Source of the DNA: Kuschelorhynchus macadamiae
Taxonomy: Eukaryota; Arthropoda; Insecta; Coleoptera; Curculionidae
DNA: 64,000 nt
Assembly: GCA_030620095.1 (NCBI GenBank)
Contig: JAUTXW010003385.1
Span: 248,001 to 312,000 of the forward strand
Direction: 5' to 3'
Part shown: positions 54,400-64,000 of the stretch, one piece after another
Position numbering within the stretch: position 1 is the stretch's first letter
How the letters are laid out: each line of letters opens with the position of its first letter
Translations under genes and position numbers: made by a program
Notes under the pieces: model-generated
What the model saw: only the letters and a program-made list of their open reading frames with translations
The model's database searches: none
Told to the model about the DNA's origin: nothing

Positions 54400-57067
54400 C
54401 TTGCTTAGTTTTTAATGTATTTTATGAGGTTAAAGTCAAGGGGTACTTCTTTTTTGAAATTTTGTCACTTCCGGTTTAACCGGAAGTTGGAATCAACTTG
54501 CTTATTTTAATGTATTTTATGATATTTTTGGATTCTACGGAGAATTTTAATGCTATTTTATGTAGCATGTCCTATACCTAGGTTTAAGAGTTCTTAAGAT
54601 ATTTGACCTTCAACCGAAAATGAGCCTTCGGGGTACCAAATTTTAAAAAAGTTTTGAAGATATAATCTTCATATTTTGCAGACGATCGGTAAATAATCTT
54701 AGGTGTCTATTTTTTTTATTGAATTTGTCTATTTTTATACAGGGTGTCCTAAATTCAGCGTCAAACATTCATATTTTCAAAGCCGCTAAAGTCCGTTTTT
54801 TTAAATGGGACACCCTATAACTTTATGCTCTATCAAATGTAGAATTTCATTTTCTATCGAACTGTATTAAGGTTCCCTATACCTATTCGTAACCATTTTC
54901 GAAATAATTGGGTTTTATAAAAATATCGTATGTATTTGCTTAAATGTGTACATGTTCCAATGGTGAGCCATGGAAAAACAATTGAGATCCAATATCCATT
55001 ATGACAGATGATTAGTATGTGATAAACTAAATCTTCTAAATCGAAATGGAAGAATACTCAAACGCTGATATTCTCAATCTATTTTATATTCATGGAGAAT
55101 GTTATAAAATTTTGGAGAGAACGTGTCGTGTGTTTAATGAACGCCACCCTGATTTGCCGCCAATAAACAAGTCAAAATTCAAGGGGATTAAAACGAACTT
55201 TTTGCGTTTTGGCAAGGTTAAAGTTACAAAAAATGTTCCGAAACCAGTGACAAATGCCGAGGATAACGTAATAAACACATTAGCTTATTTCCACGCAAAC
55301 CCGCAAAGTTCAATACCGTCTGCAGATAACGATTTGGGAATTTCTTCTTCATCTGTCCAAAGAATCTTGAGCGAACATCATATGCACCCTTATTCCTTCC
55401 AAAACGTGCAAGCCTTGAGACCTGGTGATGATGCCCGACGAGTAGAATTTTGCGAATTCATGTTTTTGAAAATTCAAAAGGACCCTCAATTCCTTTCAAA
55501 AATATTTTGGACCGATGAAGCGAAATTTTCTAGAGAAGGAATAACAACAGAAAATCCGCACGCTTTACGCGTATGTTTTCGGTATAGTATTAAATGATCA
55601 GGTGCGGTACTGTATTTATGAAGACAATTTAAACAGTGATAAGTATTTGGAAATTCTACGAGGGACGGTTTCTGAATTTATAGAAGAAATTCCTATTGGT
55701 GAGCTGTAAAATTATTGGTATCAATTAGATGGGGCACTAGCACATAATCCCGCTGCAGTTTATCTACAATTATCTCGAGTTTTTGGAGATCGCTGGATTG
55801 GTCCCAATGGCCCTTGGAGATGGCCCCGCGATCGCCTGATTTAACACCCCTAGACTTTTATTTATGGGGATTTATCAGTGGTAAAGTCTATGCTTTCCCA
55901 GTAAATAACCAACAAGATTTACTGGACAGGATACGAACAGCTTTTGCCGAATTAGAAAACGAACAAATTCAACGGGCTACAGCAACTGTACAAAGAAGAA
56001 TTGAAATGTGTCTTCAAATGAACGGACAGCATATAGAACATTTGTTATAATTCAATTTTATTATTTTATTTATTTATTGTTGATTGTTGGATTGCTATAA
56101 TTTTTAAGTTCACTAAAACAAGTTTAGAACAGTCTCGAACTTAGTAGATATGGTTAAAAATAATGTAAACAATTTATTACATTTTTTATAACTTTAACTT
56201 TTCCGAAACGAAAAAATTTCGTTTCAATCCTCTTCAATTTTCTCTTGTTCATTGGCGATAAATGAGGATGTTTTTCATTAAAAACATGGCACGTTCTCTC
56301 CAATATTTTGTAACATTCTCCGCGAATATAAAATAAATTGAGAATATCAGCTTTTGAGTGTTATTTTATTTTAATTTTAAAGTTTGAATTCAGCTGTCAT
56401 GTTGAATTGAAAAGCACAACAATTGTTTTTCCATGGCTTACTACGGGAAGGTGTAAGCATTTAGCAAATACATATGATAGTTTAATAAAAACCTGATTAT
56501 TTTGAAAATGGTTATGAATAAGTATAGGGAACCTTAATACAGTTCGATAGAAAATTAAATTCTACATTTGATAGTGCATAAAGTTATAGGGTGTCCCATT
56601 TAAAAAACGGACTTTAGCGGCTTTGAAAATGTGAATGTTTGCCGCTGAATTTAGGACACCCTGTATAAAAATAGACAAATTCGATAAAAAAATAGAAACC
56701 TAAGATTATTTACCGATCGTCTGCAAAATATCAAGATTATATCTTCAAAACTTACTAAAATATAAGACTTTAGAATTTGGTACCCCGAAGGCTGATTTTT
56801 GGTTCAAGGTCAAGTATCTTAAGAACGCTTGAACCTAGGTATAGGACATGCTACATAAAATAGCATTAAAATTCTCCGTAGAATCCAAAAATATCATAAA
56901 ATACAGGGTGTTCCATTTAAAATAAGCAACTTGATACCAACTTCCGGTTAAACCGGAAGTGACAGGAAGTTGAAAATATTTCAAAAAGAAGTCCCCTTGT
57001 CCTTACCTAATCCCAAAATTTGAATTTTTATCTAAATGGCATCATCAAAAACTTTTAATGAACGGGT

Positions 57068-57070
<3 letters not shown>
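54400..57070. mobile_element. Mariner with arms of nearly 600 bp between TA microsatellites
   Basis: Inverted arms at about 54410-54985 and 56430-57060. Each holds the palindrome TTCCGGTTTAACCGGAA (near 54470 and 56942) and inner ACAGGGTGTCC motifs (54740 and mirror 56657; GGGACACCCTATA 54810 and mirror 56590). A further ACAGGGTGTTCC at 56904 in the right arm is deleted in the left. Both outer sides pass straight into TA arrays, so the exact ends and TA duplication cannot be defined. Confidence 0.8.
55046..56050 (+). pseudogene. Mariner-like transposase, damaged
   Basis: ATG 55046; the first 183 codons contain the N-terminal module (DILNLFYIHGECYKILE, RHPDLPPINKSKF), a HTH (DNDLGISSSSVQRILSEH) and KIFWTDEAKFSREG with the first catalytic Asp. 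After REG a short deletion removes the usual HxWxxxNPH segment and the frame shifts. IVLNDQVRYCIYEDNLNSDK, WYQLDGALAHNPAA (second Asp, after a stop) and FGDRWIGPNGPW follow. The last 78 codons (55814-56050) hold SPDLTPLDFYLWGF (third Asp) and end GQHIEHLL. All three Asp remain, but stops and shifts prevent expression. Same class as 37465-38541. Confidence 0.85.

Positions 57071-57129
<59 letters not shown>
57071..57129. repeat. (TA)n microsatellite, 59 bp
   Basis: Uninterrupted TA array just outside the right arm of the mariner at 54400-57070. Confidence 0.95.
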
Positions 57130-57131
<2 letters not shown>

Positions 57132-58800
57132 TTAGTGGAATATAAACTAATTTTGTTTTGCTCTTTTTTGTGTGAATAACTTTTTATCTTAAAAATACTT
57201 GATTTGGATAAGGGTGTGTTATAAGAATTATTTATAGAATTAAGGGGATTGGAAACTAGATTAGTGTGCGTATGTTTCTTTGCGGTAAAGTTTTCAATCA
57301 CTCTTTGATAACATTCAAATCAAGAATAGACCATTAAGTTTCTATTCAACTGACAAACATGATCTGGATATTCATTTTTCCCAACGACGTAAACTTCATT
57401 TGGTTTGTTAAATGCTGCTTCGAATTTTCATGAAGCTTGGCTTCTTCATTTAAATGTACTAAATCACTGACACTACTACTTGCTCAATTTAAATCACCCC
57501 CGAAAAGTAGGCAAGGAAAACAAAATAAACAACTTCATATTTCACACTTTTTACGGCCACAAACCCAATGGTGTTTTAAATAAATGTTTGCATTAAATTT
57601 GTGTAGATACTTATCACCCCGACCTAACTTAACTAAGGTATAAGAATAACATGAAACACTGTCGGTAAATTTCTTTGCACCTCGGTATTTGATTTAAAGC
57701 TTGTCGTTTATTAGTGGCTTCAAAATCACAACGCATCTTATATGTGTTTGCTACGAGATGTCATTGGATGGCATGCGACGAAAACGTCACTTTTTGAAAT
57801 TTGTAACCAGTGACACAACCTGCCACTGAATGTGAACATGCCAGTCAAGGTGCTGAAAAATGATACTAGCTACCTTAAAAGAATATTTTGCTTTAAGAAT
57901 TTGGATATTCATTTAAGTGGTATGGTTATGGGAAGATAATTTGTGAAATGAGAATGTAGAGATTTTGTATTTCGTGCAAATGTTGCAAATGCAATAAAAA
58001 TATTGGTAAAAAGGTTAAAATTGAATCAATAAAAAAACAACCAAAATTAAATCAGAAATATAGAAATACAAAAATATATAAATATATATATAAAACTAAA
58101 GGTAAAATTGCTAAATATTCTTATCTTAATTTTATAATACATTAATAAATTAATTAATTAATTAAATTATAAAAAAAATTCATAATACCAACATCACATC
58201 CAATCATTTGCTTGTAGCACGTTTAAACTTTAACAATGTCAGGCTTGATCGCCAAAAAAGGTTGATTTTATAACCCTTTTTAGATTTCTAACGTAATTTG
58301 TTATGACATAAGCTTTAAATGTTGATGTATGGTCATTTTTATTAATGTAGCCTTTACTTCTCTAACAAGCAAGTAGATGACCAAATTGGGCACTTTTACA
58401 TTTTGCTTTGAAAACATAATTCACAAAAAAAAATATGTGGAAAACGTAAAGAAAATATTCAAATTCTCTCTGATTTTGCAAATATCCATAGATTTTTTTA
58501 TATTTCTATACTTCTGATTTAATTCTAGTTGTTTATTTATTATTTTGATTCATTTTTAATTTTTTTACCAATCTTTTTATTATAATTTTCTTAGAGAAAG
58601 TTACTTACTTGCTTTCAGGTAACTCTGAAGATGGCGAAAGTCGAAAGCACTTTGCTATGATTTTATAAATATTTGCACCAAATACAAAAATCTCTACATT
58701 TCCAAATATTTGTCAGACAGGAAAATGATTGTGTCTTTTTAGTAGAATTAAACCGGACATGGTTCTTTGCCCTCCATTTTACGATTCCATGGAAGTTTTG
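57130..58800. other. Unassigned stretch with a large inverted repeat
   Basis: No gene recognised. Inverted arms at about 57945-58080 and 58480-58705 share ATGTAGAGATTT, TATTGGTAAAAA and AATTAAATCAGAA words. Near 58627, CTGAAGATGGCGAAAGTCG resembles PLE 3' terminal sequence, so this may be a PLE-derived or MITE-like repeat. Confidence 0.4.
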
Positions 58801-58814
58801 GGTGAAAAACAAAC

Positions 58815-59288
58815 TCATTTCTTTTTTTTTTTTTCATTAATTTCAGTCTTGGCTATAGTTTGAAAATAGTTTATTGGAGGAAAATGTACTACTGTCAGCA
58901 TAGCTGTAAGTACGTTTGCTATGGAAGAATGCAGATCAATCATTGGTGTGAAGGAGGAATGTGATAGGAACCAATATTGAACCATTTGGAACGCCTGCGT
59001 TATTTTTTTGAAAATCAGACGAATTACCATCAGCCACTGCGAAAATGCTGGAAAATCTGCGAAAAACTGGCGTATAAAGTTTTGAGGTAGAAAGATTGCA
59101 ATGAAGGGATTCATGCCAACTTTGATCGAATTCGATGAACTTGTTCCAGTTGTGAGTTGCAAAGTTAAGAATATCTGTTGTGGACCTTTGATAACGTAAA
59201 CTGTGCTAATCCTGTCATGGACTAGTTTAAGCCTTTTATAGTAATTTAAAAAGTTAGTATTGATATTCTTTTCCATTACTTTATTCAT
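58815..59288 (-). CDS. Unrecognised 157-codon ORF
   Basis: One of the longer open frames without a family assignment. It is rich in Phe, Ile and Leu, with a hydrophobic run PFIAIFLPQNFIRQFFADF and a poly-Lys end from a homopolymer. I see no catalytic motif or domain I can name. It could be a fragment of a membrane protein or a chance frame. No splice or promoter evidence. Confidence 0.15.
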   Translation of the reverse strand: MNKVMEKNINTNFLNYYKRLKLVHDRISTVYVIKGPQQIFLTLQLTTGTSSSNSIKVGMNPFIAIFLPQNFIRQFFADFPAFSQWLMVIRLIFKKITQAFQMVQYWFLSHSSFTPMIDLHSSIANVLTAMLTVVHFPPINYFQTIAKTEINEKKKKK

Positions 59289-59619
59289 AACTGAAGGTAG
59301 GGATATTTAGAGGCAAGATTATTGGATCTTTTTTTAAGAGAAGGCTGTACACGAGCAGACTTTCAGCTATTGGAAAACAATCCCTTGTCATAAACCATTT
59401 TGTTTCAAAATGACTTTTTGGCCAATCTTGTATAATTTCATCAGTAAATTAAAAAAAAAACCGTCAAAGTGTCATAGTTGAAATTTTTCTCTAGGTATGT
59501 TATTGTAGAAAATGGATAGTTTTCATACATATTATCCACGATGTCTAATAATAATAACATTAATGTTAATAATAATAATGTTAATAATAATTATAGGTCA
59601 TCAACTCTCCGAATGACCT

Positions 59620-60601
59620 TAATACAAAGAGAAGGTGGAAGACCCCTTGTTGACCTGACCAATTCGCACTCCCAACAACTGCATTGAGAGATTTCTTCAC
59701 CAAAAAGGCACAAACATCAATCCTCCACCGCATAGTGACCTTAAGTGACAACTCGTACTCTCTACTCAATCTCGCAAGTGACATCATCCTAAAGTCATTT
59801 TCAGATCCCGACAAATAAGAACAGTGGACTCAAATGGCACTGCACGGCCAACATCACAATGACTTGAATCAGCCACACTGAATGACGGACAACTATTCCC
59901 AGAGACAGAAGGATTTGTGATGGCAATACAGGACTAAGTTATTAACACACGAAATTACACGATATTCATCATCAAAAACTGGTCCGTTGAATCCGATAAG
60001 TGTCGAAAATGTAGCGAGAGATCAGGAACTATACAGCATATAACATCTGGCTGCACTTACCTAGCAAACACGGACTACCTCTAGCGATATAACCAGCTGT
60101 GTAACATCATACCCCAGAAGCTTGCCAATAAATACGGGCTCCTGGATACCTATGTCCCTTATTATAAATACCAGCCAAGTTCAGTGCTTGAAAATAATGC
60201 CTTGAAACTGTACTACGACTGGGCAATTATCACCGACAGACGGGTGACAAATAATCGGCCTGATGTGGTACTGTCAAATAAGGAAGCACAGACAGCTTAT
60301 TTGGTAGATGTCGCTGTACCCAACATTAACAACGTGTTGGATAAATATCAAGAGAAAAAGGCCAAATATGCGGAGCTGGCCGTCGAGATACAGCAGATGT
60401 GGCGACTGAAAATGGTTCATGTGATACCGATCATCGTATCATCAACTTCCAAAAATACTAAAACAGAACCTGAAAATTATAGGACTGCATACTAACACCT
60501 TCATCGACAACCAGAAGGAAGTCCTGCTCAGTACTTACCACATAGTGAGAAAATTCTTACAGGGCAACACAGAACTAATACAAACCAGCCCACTTCTTTG
60601 A
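59620..60601 (+). pseudogene. R2-like non-LTR retrotransposon 3' end (CCHC and endonuclease)
   Basis: In several frames: GGRPLVDLTNSHSQQL, LFPETEGFVMAIQD, CRKCSERSGTIQHITSGC (a CCHC zinc knuckle at about 60002-60055) and YLANTDYL. YYKYQPSSVLENNALKLYYDW follows, then NRPDVVLSN with AYLVDVAVP, then KYAELAVEIQQMW (60184-60495). The RPD...D order after a CCHC finger fits the restriction-like endonuclease of R2-type LINEs, which nicks the target. Homology continues in another frame to VRKFL at about 60575. The reverse transcriptase is absent, so this is a 5'-truncated copy, also frameshifted. Clade placement is from recalled motif similarity. Confidence 0.7.
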
Positions 60602-61011
60602 TGCATGCATCCGGGATAGGCTTGGAACCTAATATTTGTTGAGACATTGATTGCCAATTTCGATAATAATATTAAAATAATGAAAACTAAAATGATTAAA
60701 AAACTCTTGACAATAGGTGGAATGCATGATCCAAAGACTGATACCCGAAGGCTTTATATCAAAAGGTGAAATTATGGCCGTGGACTAAAGACCGCTTACG
60801 AAATTTCACGGGTCTCAGTGACTATATCTCTCTGAAAAAAGATGAATTGTGAAGTAGTTTAAATACATGATAAAGGTAAAGGTAAACATTTCATTCAAAA
60901 GGAAGCTAGCAAAATCAGAGATAAGTACTTCACACTACAGAGTCGCAAAGAAAATTTCAAAAACAACATTAAACGTAAAAAGATTAAACTACTAGAACAT
61001 TAAACTATTAG

Positions 61012-61610
61012 CCACTGCATGGGCAATTCTACCGTAACATCAGTAGACCACCAGTTGACAAAGAAAAAAGCATGGAATGGCGTCACAACTCTCTACTTAA
61101 AGGGGAGACTGAAATACTATACTATGATTGCGTCATAAAACCGAAGAGTACGTCAACCATCTGGTGGCTGGATGCTCCACTCTTGCTCTCACTGAGTATA
61201 CAAACAGACATAACAAAGTTGCTGCCTATATCCATGGGTCTATATGTAAAGTAATGAAGCTGCAAGTATCAAACAGGTACTATGAGCACATCGCGGAAAG
61301 AGTAATTAACAACGAAGTTGTTGGATGTCCCAATAATTACCGATCGAACAATCAATCGATCAACAGACCAATAATTCGTGATAAACAATGCCTCTTGATT
61401 GATGTACCCGTTCCAAATGACATGAGCACATTGTTACCAGAGAAGTTTAGTAAGTACAACGACCTGAAAATAGAACTATGCCAATTATCATAGAAACCTT
61501 TAAAACTATTAAAAAAGGACTAAGCGATTACTTACAGATGATACAAGCCAGCCAACTACTTACAAAGTGCAGAAGATCGCACTCATGCACACATCCTGAG
61601 AAAGGTGTAA
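61012..61610 (+). pseudogene. Second R2-like non-LTR 3' end, different family
   Basis: HGQFYRNISRPPVDKEKSME, then in another frame (61128-61493) EEYVNHLVAGCSTLALTEYT and NRHNKVAAYIHGSICK, YEHIAERVINNE, RPIIRDKQCLLIDVPVP and KYNDLKIELCQ. Same domain order as the fragment 400 bp upstream (zinc-knuckle region, RHN motif, endonuclease D/E) but clearly another family. The first Cys pair of the knuckle and the RPD motif are degraded. KKGLSDYLQMIQ near 61530 is the C-terminal part. RT absent; truncated and frameshifted. Confidence 0.6.
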
Positions 61611-62544
61611 GGTTAATTTGATTGTCTTTAATCTCTGGTTGAGATCTGGAATGAGCTATAAAATCTCCGACGACAGTTATTGGCCGGGTGACAAGACAAT
61701 GATAGTAATAAATTGGCTTTTATTTGTAGCTTAAAATGAAACCAGAGCGAGATATAGCAGAATTAGCTATATTTACATCGAAAGCTAGTGGCTGCGTTGA
61801 AATATATTTAACCGTAATAAAATAACATCTATACATACAGAATTACACACCTTCAAATTTAATTAAAATACTAAAACTAGAAATGTATAACAGAGAAAAA
61901 AACACTATTAGTTTAAAAGTTTATACCCGGTTTTAAATACTTCTGAGCTTAATGATTTAAGTTCATTGTTGACTAATTTATTATACAGGTGTGTAGTTTC
62001 ACAGCTGAAACACAGTTCTCAACAAGGTCAACATTGTCTATTGACATATTTGTACAGAATTGCAAATTATAGTTTTATTAATCCAGAATATCAAGGGTTA
62101 AATTTTTAATGGCTACCATAAATTTAAAATACGTTCCTGAAATGTTTCAGACATCTTTTATCATAAATACAAAACGTAATAAAAACAAAACGAGGGAGTT
62201 TATTACGTAAGTAATAAAACATAATCTTGCCTTGGAGACGTCTATTGATGAATTAGGTTGAGAACGGAAATTTATGGACCGGTTTCACGTTTGCATGTGT
62301 ATTTTATTCATGCTTATATCTCCGCCATATTGTTTTCGCTGTATATGCATACATTGAAAATGCTTTCTACAGGAGAAAATTGAAGAATATTGAAGTTTAT
62401 TTTAATTTTAGAATATAATTGCAACAATATATCTTTCAGGAGCTCAATAAATTAAGTTATTGGAAAAGAATGTTTCAAATTCAATTATTTAAAAGACATA
62501 TAATATGATGCACAAAAGAGAGAAGTGAACAAATCTGATCTCTT
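61611..62544. other. Unassigned stretch
   Basis: AT-rich; no gene or clear repeat identified. Confidence 0.3.
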
Positions 62545-62880
62545 TCAATTTATAAAAATTCTGATTGTGAATATATGGAGAAATATGTGCAAAGCACATA
62601 TTTGATTATGCGTGTTTTGCAGTCTGTAGCGGCTTTTATTGGTTAAACATGGGCCATAAACTACATTAGCATAATGAAAGTGAGAAAAAACAAGGGAGCG
62701 AACTATCATCTTTTTAGTGACTCTATCCAGCAAGTTCTCGCCATAAATTGAGTATAAACCAAGGTACTTTTTATTAATAATGTTTTTCCATAAATTATGG
62801 AAATTTTGGTCTAAGAATAATACTTTGGAATTATATTGATAAAATAAAAACTGTGGGTATAATTTCAGATGGCGGAACAA
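62545..62880 (-). pseudogene. Non-LTR retrotransposon RT C-terminal fragment
   Basis: Minus-strand frame with KKYLGLYSIYGENLLDRVTK, MIVRSLVFSHFHYANVVYGP and SRYRLQNTHNQICAL. This matches the post-palm thumb region of jockey-superfamily LINE reverse transcriptases (typical pattern SLV-S-FDYCD-VYGP followed by RLQ-QN-C). No catalytic motif is included and the piece is cut on both sides. Not obviously the same family as the jockey fragment at 18585. Confidence 0.6.
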
Positions 62881-63185
62881 AAAAATCCGTCGCCGGTTCA
62901 GTTATATTTATTGAAGTTCATACTCATGGCAGCAATATTCTTCAAAAGAAAAACTCTGAACCTAAATCAGTCTGTATGAGGATTGATTTTAATTTGGTTA
63001 ATTGTTTTGGTTTAGTGTTTAGTTAGGTAGTTAGAAGCGATGTACTGGTAACATTTTAGTAGAAATCTAATACGGCAGTATCAGGCAACTAGTTATTGAA
63101 TTTCCTTTAAACTTTTAATACTCTTCGGAACAATAAAAATTACAATGAACCAAATACCTCTCAAAATTGCCAAGTTTCTCTAAGA

Positions 63186-64000
63186 CAAGGATCGTCAACC
63201 CGCGGCCCTCGGGATGCATGCGGCCCGCCCTCTGGTTTCTTGCGGCTCATAGAGTCTAAAGAAAATATAGTATAGCTCCGCGCCAGCGAATGACACTCCG
63301 AGGATGTTAGCGCCACCTAGTTAGAAGAGATCCACTCTGTGAAATCGCAATCACGACTACCCACAAGGCCACTAGATAGCGTTGCGTGTCTATTGAATCT
63401 AATGATTCTAGAAATTATCACTACCAGAGGGACCTACTAGTCCAGTCTCGTAGCTGCTCGAAATTTCGAGAGATTCAAAGTTGACGCGCTCGGCCTATAT
63501 AAAGCCGGCATCACACGGCAGCGGCCAATTCTAATTCTAAGAGCGAACGAAGCGATACAAGCGAAAGAGTGCCAACTAGTAGTGAAATTGCTACCTGTGC
63601 GATAAAAGTGATTATAGTGAGTTGAGTATAGTGTGTTTTGACAGCAAGAGTTTAGTTTTGTTGGACATTTTTATCGAAGAATTAAACTTGCAGACATTCA
63701 AAATGACTGCTACTTGTTAAAAATGAAGAATTTGAAGAAAAGCGCATATTTCAAGAAAATTATTTCGTTAGTGTTAAAAAAACCTGTCTGTTTGGTGTGT
63801 GAAAATCCCTTTCTTGAAAGAATTCCTTAAAAACATTTAGCATGCCACAAAGTTTGGTCAAAGGACAATACGGCAAGATTGAGAGCTCTAAAAGGTCAGC
63901 TTCAATGACAGCAAGATAGTTTTCAAAAGCAAACAATGAAAAACTCATTTTTCGAAAAAAATATCTTTGAAATCAAAACCTTTTACTGATGGTGTGGAGG
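63186..64000 (+). mobile_element. 5' end of a BED-finger hAT element, cut by the window edge
   Basis: Begins CAAGGATCGTCAACCCGCGG with repeated GCGGCCC words, the terminal style of GTF2IRD2-like hAT elements. From 63703 the plus strand shows, with stops, KPVCLVCENPFLER (zinc-finger Cys pair) and LKGQLQ-QQDSFQK, matching the N-terminal BED region of the copy at 39967. Start codon candidates and frame are broken, so the transposase is a pseudogene at least here. The element continues past 64000. Confidence 0.6.
63496..63504 (+). promoter_or_regulatory. TATA box of the hAT element
   Basis: TATATAAAG within a GC-richer setting, about 200 bp before the transposase remnant. Spacing suits a promoter for a transcript starting near 63530. 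Confidence 0.4.

Noticed and set aside
54264..54479. ORF of repeated Ile-Tyr
   Set aside because: It is the translation of a TA microsatellite.
57032..57301. Minus-strand ORF with an Ile-Tyr run
   Set aside because: Driven by the TA array at 57071-57129; the rest matches no family.

Overview
The window is AT-rich, has no operon-like packing, and is dominated by decayed animal transposons: Tc1/mariner, hAT, Penelope-like (PLE), jockey- and R2-like non-LTR, Ty3/gypsy and Crypton-type tyrosine recombinase elements. The mixture, GT-AG introns and element families point to an arthropod nuclear genome, most likely an insect and plausibly a beetle. I saw no bacterial gene, rRNA, tRNA or CRISPR array.

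The only convincing host sequence is four short, relatively GC-rich exons on the + strand (10013-10273, 16333-16451, 21965-22101, 34545-34613). Each has an AG acceptor, a GT donor and one open frame. Their phases agree at all three joins, so they look like consecutive exons of one gene whose product here is low-complexity and probably disordered. I do not recognise the gene. Much of the window would then be its introns, filled with transposons.

Layout. 0.2-2.4 kb: a Crypton recombinase fragment and a broken gene of an arthropod family of unknown function. 4.2-8.8 kb: a mariner with TIRs, a PLE fragment and a mariner with an intron that holds an hAT piece. 11.5-14.1 kb: a PLE head-to-head composite with 12-bp target duplications and hammerhead-ribozyme-like motifs. 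14.9-16.1 kb: a second PLE family. 17-20.6 kb: a deleted mariner, a gypsy LTR/gag region and a jockey fragment. 23.6-26.2 kb: two more PLE insertions. 26.6-28.8 kb: a long-arm mariner with a 54-nt intron. 30.2-34.4 kb: an hAT element split by an intact Tc1 element. 35.7-40.4 kb: a BED-finger hAT split by an intact DD41D mariner. 41-47 kb: two diverged copies of a DDE-transposase unit. 47.4-49.1 kb: a Crypton-like element with 165-bp inverted repeats. 50.5-53.3 kb: hAT, Tc1 and mariner remnants. 54.3-57.1 kb: a mariner with arms of nearly 600 bp between TA microsatellites. 59.6-62.9 kb: non-LTR 3' ends. 63.2 kb to the edge: the start of another BED-finger hAT.

Two transposase genes look intact: the Tc1 ORF at 32035-33090 and the mariner ORF at 37465-38541 (- strand). 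Both sit in elements that cut the reading frame of an older hAT transposase at a TA, and removing the insertion restores the frame in both cases. The other coding remnants carry stops, frameshifts or deletions.
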